Origin: Thermoleophilia bacterium
Lineage (GTDB): Bacteria; Actinomycetota; Thermoleophilia; Gaiellales; Gaiellaceae
Length of the DNA stretch: 10,579 bases
Direction of reading: 5' to 3'
Assembly: GCA_013362295.1 (NCBI GenBank)
Contig: JABFWJ010000253.1
Coordinates: forward strand, 1-10,579
The position numbers and the translations under genes were made by a program. Below the pieces are notes generated by a model. It saw nothing but the letters and a program-made list of their open reading frames with translations, searched no databases and had not been told where the DNA came from. This document shows positions 6,329 to 10,579 of the stretch, one piece after another. The first letter of the stretch is position 1, and each line of letters begins with the position of its first letter.

Positions 6329-6697
6329 ATGCCCTACGTACTCCTCGTCTACGACCACGCCGACTCGCTAGCAGGCCTCTCCGAGCACGAGCGAGCAGTG
6401 ATTTACGGCGAATATGAGGCGTTCTCCAGAATCGAGCAGGTCGCCGGCTACCGACTGCAGCCTCCCGAGAAGGCCACGACCCTCCGAATCGACGGCAGCC
6501 GGGCCGAGCTGAACCCCGGCCCGTTCAGCGACGACAGGCTGCCGCTCGCGGGCTTCTACTTCCTCCAAACCGACGCGGGCGATCGAAACCACGCGACCGA
6601 GCTCGCGCGCCGAATCCCGGCGGCGCGACTCGGCGGCGCGGTCGAGATCCGCCCACTCGCCGGCGAGCCACCTGAGCCCGTGCCGCGTGCGCATTGA
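6329..6697 (+). CDS. YciI/DGPF-family protein
   Basis: A 122-residue cytosolic protein. It begins MPYVLLVYDHADSL, the usual YciI-like (PF03795 type) first strand, and has helix SEHERAVIYGEYEAFSRIEQ, then ATTLRIDG, NPGPFSDDRLPLAGFYFLQT (the DGPFxExKExLxGFY signature) and a C-terminal AVEIRPL strand. The canonical DGPF is NPGPF here and the usual KE is DR, so the motif is degenerate. The family adopts a ferredoxin-like fold; most members of this type have no known reaction, and many sit beside sigma factors or efflux and detoxification genes. ATG 6329 has GAGAGGA about 11 bases upstream. It lies 34 bases behind the DHA2 pump with no terminator between, so it is probably in the same TetR-controlled operon. 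Confidence 0.85.
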   Translation: MPYVLLVYDHADSLAGLSEHERAVIYGEYEAFSRIEQVAGYRLQPPEKATTLRIDGSRAELNPGPFSDDRLPLAGFYFLQTDAGDRNHATELARRIPAARLGGAVEIRPLAGEPPEPVPRAH

Positions 6698-6874
6698 AAC
6701 TGCCCAGAGGGGCCGGGAAGCCCGCTGCTCGGCGCGAAGCAGGCGGAAACGCGGATGGTAAGAAGGGCGTCGAGTCCTGCCCCAGGCCAACTCGTACTGC
6801 TCGACGGGCGAAGACTGCTATCTAGGCACCCGGCGCTGCGCGGGTCACAATCGCCACATGTGTAGGTCCACGCC

Positions 6875-9637
6875 GTGACGGTCGCATCCATCTCGGAAGC
6901 GGTCGTCGGCCGGGACGCCGAGCTGGCCGCGATCAGGGAGTTCTTCGAAGCACGCTTGGACCGGCCCCGCGCTCTCTTCCTGGAGGGCGAGGCCGGCATC
7001 GGGAAGACGACGCTGCTCGCAGCCGCCGAGGAGGAGGCACGGCTTCGCCGCTGGCAGGTCCTCGGCTGTAGGCCGGCCGCGGCCGAGGCGCAGCTCGCGT
7101 TTGCGGCGCTCACTGACGCATTCGCGGAGGTCCTGGACAGTGACTTGACGACGCTCCCCGAGCCGCAGCGAGCGGCGTTGCTCGGAGCGGTACGGCGTGT
7201 CGGCACGGAGGTCGATCGGCTTGCCCTCTCGATGGGTGTCCTCAACCTCCTCCGCGGGCTTGCCCGCGGCGGCCACGTCGCACTCTTCGTCGACGACGCC
7301 CAATGGCTGGACGAGCCGTCGGCCCATGCATTCTCGTTCGCGCTTCGCCGGCTGGCGCTCGAGCCGGTCGCCGTGATCACGTCCCACCGCGAGGGCGAAT
7401 CGCTGCCGCTGGCGTTCGGGGAAGCGGCGCGCGCTGTCGAACACTCACGTCTCCCCGTCCGGGCACTCTCACTCGGCGCGATCGCGCGAATCGTCCGCGC
7501 ACAGCTGTCCGTGTCGTTCAGCCGACCCGTGCTGCTTCGGATCTATGACGCGGCCGGCGGAAACCCGTTCTTCGCGCTCGAGCTCGCGCGGGCCGCCGCT
7601 GAAGCAGCCGAACGTGGGGACGTTCTGACCATTCCCGAGTCGCTGCGAGAACTCGTGCGGAGTCGGTTGGCAGCGCTTCCGGACGAGACGCGCGCAGCAC
7701 TGCTCGTGGTTGCGGCGCTCGGGCAGCCGCAGAGCTCGGTCGTGGCCGCCGTCGTCGCATCTTGGGAGGAGGCGGTCGCACCCGCGGTCGACGCAGGCGT
7801 CCTCGAGCTCGTAAGCGGCCGCGTCCGCTTCACGCATCCGCTCCTCGGCTCGGCGGTCTATGCGGACGCTCCCGAGCATCGCCGCCGAAGCGTTCATCGC
7901 ACACTCGCTGATGTCGTAGACGAGGCGGAGCAGCGAGGCTGGCATCTCGCGTTGGCGACGGAGCGGCCGAACGAGCGCGTTGCGGCGAAGGTCGCAAACG
8001 CGGCCGTCGCCGCGGCCGCGCGGGGCGCGCCCGAAACGGCGGCGGAGCTCGCGGAGCAAGCGCGCCGCCTGACGCCGCCTTCGCGGCTCAACCTTCGCGC
8101 AGGACGCGCGCTCGACGCGGCGCTGTATGCATGGTCGGCCGGAGATGCGAGACGCAGCGAGGCGATGCTGCTCGAGCTGATCGAGTCGCTGCCGCCGTCG
8201 CCGACGCGCGCGGCGGCGCGGCAGCTGCTCGTCAAGATCGTGGACGACGTCGGGGAGACGCTCGCGCAGCTAGACCTCGCGCTCGAGGACGCCGCTGGCG
8301 CTCAATCGGCGGAGGCATCAGTGCTGAACCTGCGCGCGCGGCAGCGCATGTGGGGCGGCGACTTCGCCGGCGCGATCGCCGACGCGCAGGCGGCCGCCAC
8401 ACACGCGGCCGGGGCTGGTTCCGCGGTAGAGCTCGCCGTTGCGCTAGGCCGAGAAGCGCATGCACGATTGTTCGCGGGCGAGCCGGTCCCCCACGAGCTT
8501 CTGGAGCGAGCCGTTTCCCTGGAGCGCAGTCTCGACGAGCGCATCCCGGTCGGCGAGAGCCCGACGCGCATTCGCGGCGTGTGCGCGCTCTGGGACGACG
8601 ACCTCGAGACCGCGTGGAGTTTGCTCGCCTCGGTCGACCGGGATGCTCAGGCGCGTTCCGAAAGCTGGCGGGCGATCGTGCTCAACACGCTCGCCGAGGT
8701 CGAGCTCCGGCGCGGGCGCACCGCAGAGGCACTCAGAGCTGAGGAAGAGGCGACCGAGATCGCCGAGTATTGGGGAGTCGTGCATGCCGAGGCCGCGGTC
8801 CTCGCCACTGCCGCCCTTGTCAGGGGAACGGTCGGTGACGTCGACGAGGCGCGACGGGCGGCCGAGCGTGCACTCGAGCTCATGCGGCCGGTCGGCTACG
8901 ACGTGATCGTCCGGTCTGCCGAGCGCGCGCTCGGGTTCCTCCAGCTCTCGCTCGGCGACGTAGCCGCCGTCCATGCGGTCCTCGAGCCGCTGATCACGAG
9001 GTCGGGACTCGGTCAGCCCACGGCGGAAGCCGCGGCGGCCGACGAGATCGAGGCGCTGCTCGGAATGGACAGGCTCGTCGACGCCGAAGCACTGCTGCGG
9101 GCGTTCGCGGCGCAGGCCGATCGGACGCGTCGTCCCCGAGCGTCGGCGGCGGTCGCCCGGTCTGCGGCGCTCGTGGCTGCGGCGCGCGATGATCTCGACG
9201 ACGCGCTCGGGCACGCGGACCACGCCGTAGAGCTGGCGTCTGCGTCGGAACCGATCGAGCGGGGGAGGGCGCTGCTCGTCCTCGGCGTCGTCCGCCGCCG
9301 TGCGAAGCAGCGGCGGGCTGCACGGGAGGCGCTCGAAAGTGCAGTCGCACTCTTCGACGCCCTCCCGGCTCCTCTTTGGGCACAGCGGGCACGCGCGGAG
9401 CTCGAGCGCATCGGCGGCCGCCGAGGCTCCGCCGGCGCGTTGACGCCGAGCGAACGACGCGTTGCAGACCTTGTCCTCGCCGGAAAGACGAATCGTGAGA
9501 TCGCGGCTGAGCTTTTCGTCACCGTGCACACGGTCGAGAAGACGCTGACGCGGGCATACGCGAAGCTCGGCGTTCGATCGCGGACGGAGCTCGCGCACCG
9601 GCTGGCGGATCTGGAGGCGATGCCCGCGAAGAGGTAG
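6875..9637 (+). CDS. LAL-type LuxR-family regulator with AAA ATPase domain
   Basis: A 920-residue transcriptional regulator. Residues 10-47 hold the VVGRDAEL entry motif and the Walker A loop GEAGIGKTT (38-46); Walker B is VALFVDDAQWLD (135-146). This is an AAA_16/MalT-like STAND ATPase module. The long middle part (about 330-840) is alanine/leucine/glutamate-rich and helical, as in TPR-type sensor solenoids. The C-terminus has a LuxR helix-turn-helix at about 856-910, with LTPSERRVADLVLAGKTNRE, IAAELFVTVHTVEKTLTRAY and KLGVRSRTEL. The length is typical of LAL (large ATP-binding LuxR) proteins, which switch on target operons after ATP and ligand binding. The start taken is GTG 6875; its Shine-Dalgarno sequence is weak (GTAGGT) and a six-codon ATG reading frame overlaps it. 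The target is unknown, but the downstream co-directional genes are candidates. Confidence 0.95.
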   Translation: MTVASISEAVVGRDAELAAIREFFEARLDRPRALFLEGEAGIGKTTLLAAAEEEARLRRWQVLGCRPAAAEAQLAFAALTDAFAEVLDSDLTTLPEPQRAALLGAVRRVGTEVDRLALSMGVLNLLRGLARGGHVALFVDDAQWLDEPSAHAFSFALRRLALEPVAVITSHREGESLPLAFGEAARAVEHSRLPVRALSLGAIARIVRAQLSVSFSRPVLLRIYDAAGGNPFFALELARAAAEAAERGDVLTIPESLRELVRSRLAALPDETRAALLVVAALGQPQSSVVAAVVASWEEAVAPAVDAGVLELVSGRVRFTHPLLGSAVYADAPEHRRRSVHRTLADVVDEAEQRGWHLALATERPNERVAAKVANAAVAAAARGAPETAAELAEQARRLTPPSRLNLRAGRALDAALYAWSAGDARRSEAMLLELIESLPPSPTRAAARQLLVKIVDDVGETLAQLDLALEDAAGAQSAEASVLNLRARQRMWGGDFAGAIADAQAAATHAAGAGSAVELAVALGREAHARLFAGEPVPHELLERAVSLERSLDERIPVGESPTRIRGVCALWDDDLETAWSLLASVDRDAQARSESWRAIVLNTLAEVELRRGRTAEALRAEEEATEIAEYWGVVHAEAAVLATAALVRGTVGDVDEARRAAERALELMRPVGYDVIVRSAERALGFLQLSLGDVAAVHAVLEPLITRSGLGQPTAEAAAADEIEALLGMDRLVDAEALLRAFAAQADRTRRPRASAAVARSAALVAAARDDLDDALGHADHAVELASASEPIERGRALLVLGVVRRRAKQRRAAREALESAVALFDALPAPLWAQRARAELERIGGRRGSAGALTPSERRVADLVLAGKTNREIAAELFVTVHTVEKTLTRAYAKLGVRSRTELAHRLADLEAMPAKR

Positions 9638-9671
9638 GGGCAGCGATCGCGGCACGAGCGTCGCAAAGTGT

Positions 9672-9687
9672 CCGGCTTTCCGGCTTT
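9672..9687 (+). repeat. Tandem duplication of CCGGCTTT
   Basis: Two perfect 8-base copies of CCGGCTTT stand head to tail in the 82-base spacer between the LAL regulator and the DUF4242-like gene. It may be a direct-repeat binding site upstream of the small operon, or slippage; there is no further copy nearby. Confidence 0.35.
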
Positions 9688-9702
9688 CGGCACGGACGCT
9701 GT

Positions 9703-9708
9703 GAGGGG
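9703..9708 (+). promoter_or_regulatory. Ribosome binding site GAGGGG for GTG 9720
   Basis: GAGGGG lies 11 bases before the GTG at 9720 and supports that start. The ATG at 9709 belongs to another frame and directly abuts the site. Confidence 0.5.
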
Positions 9709-9719
9709 ATGCTGGCTCG

Positions 9720-10037
9720 GTGCCGGATTACTGCCTCGAGCTCTACTTGGCCGGTGGTTCGCGGTCGGCGCTGGAAGAGGCCGCCGAACGCGCGCGTGCC
9801 GTCGCCGACTCGTTCGGAGCCGGAGGACGCTCCGTCCGCTATCTCCGCTCGACCTACCTGGTCGAGGACGAGACCTGCCTCCACTTCTTCGCCGCATTCT
9901 CTGGTGAGGATGTGGCGGAGGCGGCGCGGCAGGCGGGGCTGACCGGCGATCGGGTCACCCGCTCGATCGACACTGACCACACCCTGCAGCGCGTGCGCGA
10001 AGTTCGTCGCGCCCCAAAAGAAGGAGGAGTGCCATGA
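9720..10037 (+). CDS. DUF4242-like small protein
   Basis: A 105-residue soluble protein starting with GTG (MPDYCLELYL). The fold pattern is strand (YCLELYL), helix (ALEEAAERARAVADSF), strands (VRYLRSTYLVEDETCLHFFA) and a final helix with SGEDVAEAARQAGLTGDRVT. This resembles DUF4242/SCO4226-type ferredoxin-like proteins, in which MPxYLVERTF, a surface helix, a ..SYVSxDxxKTxCxYEA hairpin and AEAxGLPxxRI appear in the same order. Some family members bind nickel; here the equivalent ligands are not obvious, so metal binding is not claimed. C5 and C53 are the only cysteines. The stop overlaps the next start by ATGA, so the two are translationally coupled. It lies 82 bases after the LAL regulator, and co-transcription is possible but not shown. 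Confidence 0.8.
   Translation: MPDYCLELYLAGGSRSALEEAAERARAVADSFGAGGRSVRYLRSTYLVEDETCLHFFAAFSGEDVAEAARQAGLTGDRVTRSIDTDHTLQRVREVRRAPKEGGVP
10021..10029 (+). promoter_or_regulatory. Strong ribosome binding site AAGGAGGAG
   Basis: A near-perfect Shine-Dalgarno sequence lies inside the 3' end of the DUF4242-like gene, with GGAGG ending 6 bases before ATG 10034. It suggests the secreted product is made at a higher level than its upstream partner. Confidence 0.75.
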
Positions 10038-10477
10038 AGACGCTGCTTGCATCTGCGAGCATCGCAACGTTGCTCGTCTCCGCAGCGGTCGCGTGGGCCG
10101 GGTACTTCAACGGACCCCTGCCGCCGAACCATCACATCCACGACTGCACGGCGGCGCACTGCGACTATCCGCACCTCGGCGTCGGCTTTTTCCCGAAGAT
10201 CCTCACGGGCGGCGATGTCCAGGCGTACCTGCTGGACCCGGCGGAGTGCAATGACGCGACCGACAAATCGCTGCTGCCGCCCAATGACGGGACCGCGACC
10301 CCGACGGAGAACCAGCCCTTGCGTGCGGGTGTCTGCTACACGTCGACTACGCTCATCCACCTGCGCTCGATCGACATCAACGATCCCGCGCCTGATGGAT
10401 GGTCGGGGCCGATCTCGCCCGTGAAGCTCCGCAACGGCGTCACCTACGTCACCTACTGGCTGCTGACCCCTCGGTGA
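10034..10477 (+). CDS. Secreted four-cysteine protein of unknown function
   Basis: A 147-residue protein with a clear Sec signal peptide: K2, a hydrophobic core at residues 4-20 (LLASASIATLLVSAAVA) and an AWA|GY signal peptidase I site after residue 22. There is no lipobox. The mature part is about 125 residues with cysteines at 38, 43, 72 and 101 that could form two disulfides. It has histidines clustered near the N-terminus (NHHIHDC and AAHC, with YPH following), a proline-rich middle and C-terminal strands (GVTYVTYWLLTPR). The HHxH and HxxxC groups could bind metal, but this is only a reading of composition. The ATG overlaps the stop of the DUF4242-like gene and has an excellent ribosome binding site. 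I do not recognise the family. It probably acts outside the membrane. Confidence 0.85.
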   Translation: MKTLLASASIATLLVSAAVAWAGYFNGPLPPNHHIHDCTAAHCDYPHLGVGFFPKILTGGDVQAYLLDPAECNDATDKSLLPPNDGTATPTENQPLRAGVCYTSTTLIHLRSIDINDPAPDGWSGPISPVKLRNGVTYVTYWLLTPR

Positions 10478-10546
10478 GGGAGCTCGCGATGCGACACATC
10501 GCTGGAAACACGCCGATCGCTTCGCCGACGATGTCGCGCCGATCGT

Positions 10547-10567
10547 GCCGTGTCGGCCGAGCACGGC
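10547..10567. repeat. Inverted repeat GCCGTG-N9-CACGGC
   Basis: Six perfect pairs (seven if the flanking T/A is counted) enclose TCGGCCGAG, itself largely palindromic. It lies 70 bases after the secreted protein gene. There is no T-tract, so it is only a weak terminator candidate. The 102 bases after 10477 hold no gene I can support. Confidence 0.25.
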
Positions 10568-10579
10568 ATCTACACACGT

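Noticed and set aside
6698..6874. Terminator or small RNA between the YciI and LAL genes
   Set aside because: The hairpins are limited to 4-5 bp arms (CGGG/CCCG, ACCCG/CGGGT) without a T-tract; at this GC content they are expected by chance.
8444..9655. 403-codon minus-strand frame
   Set aside because: It is antisense to the LAL regulator, whose HTH and ATPase motifs are unmistakable; its composition is arginine-rich and shadow-like.
10478..10579. Possible start of another gene or recombinase remnant at the right edge (ATG 10491, or a frame reading THRWKHADRFADDVAPIV)
   Set aside because: Too short to support: the ATG frame is arginine-rich, and the other frame has no start codon and loses any resemblance after a few residues. 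More sequence to the right would decide.
1..10579. CRISPR arrays, tRNA or rRNA genes, insertion sequences, attachment sites
   Set aside because: No regularly spaced repeats, tRNA T-arm consensus, transposase motifs or long terminal repeats were seen on reading either strand.

Overview
This is a GC-rich chromosomal window with GTG and TTG starts, TetR and LuxR regulators, DHA2 drug pumps and tightly packed short operons. It suggests a high-GC Gram-positive (Actinomycetota). The codon style of the main part (many ctc, gcg, tcg and gag codons) and the gene types remind me of Thermoleophilia/Solirubrobacterales-like soil bacteria. That placement is inference and no taxonomic marker gene is present.

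Left part (1-2480). The window opens inside a DHA2-type (14-TM) MFS efflux gene that lacks about its first 98 codons because of the window edge. Its base and codon use (gcc, ggc and ctg throughout) looks different from the rest of the window. Behind it, 1281-1667 holds remnants of at least two and probably three genes: the N-terminus of a VOC/glyoxalase-like protein, a piece with a secreted-protein-like repeat in another frame, and an unidentified C-terminal tail. A small minus-strand hypothetical gene (1841-2140) follows. After it comes a gene-poor stretch with an 18-bp inverted repeat and a possible -10 element.

Middle part (2480-6697). A YbhN/AglD-like membrane protein (LPG synthase TM family) is split by an apparent -1 frameshift near 2725-2731. 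It faces a minus-strand pair made of a TetR regulator and a downstream TPR protein. The TetR gene is divergent from a complete DHA2 efflux pump. The spacer between them carries a perfect 18-bp palindrome, GTGAGTTAGTTAACTCAC, the likely TetR operator. The pump is followed after 34 bp by a YciI/DGPF-family small protein, probably in the same transcript. This is a classic self-regulated efflux locus.

Right part (6875-10579). A 920-residue LAL-type regulator (N-terminal AAA ATPase, helical/TPR-like middle, C-terminal LuxR HTH) is followed by a DUF4242-like small protein. That gene overlaps by ATGA with a secreted four-cysteine protein of unknown function. The last two genes are translationally coupled and are the least described module here. 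No RNA gene, CRISPR array, intact mobile element or origin was seen. I found no clear new defence or biosynthetic system: the window is mostly ordinary accessory-type regulation and transport, with a decayed patch at the left.
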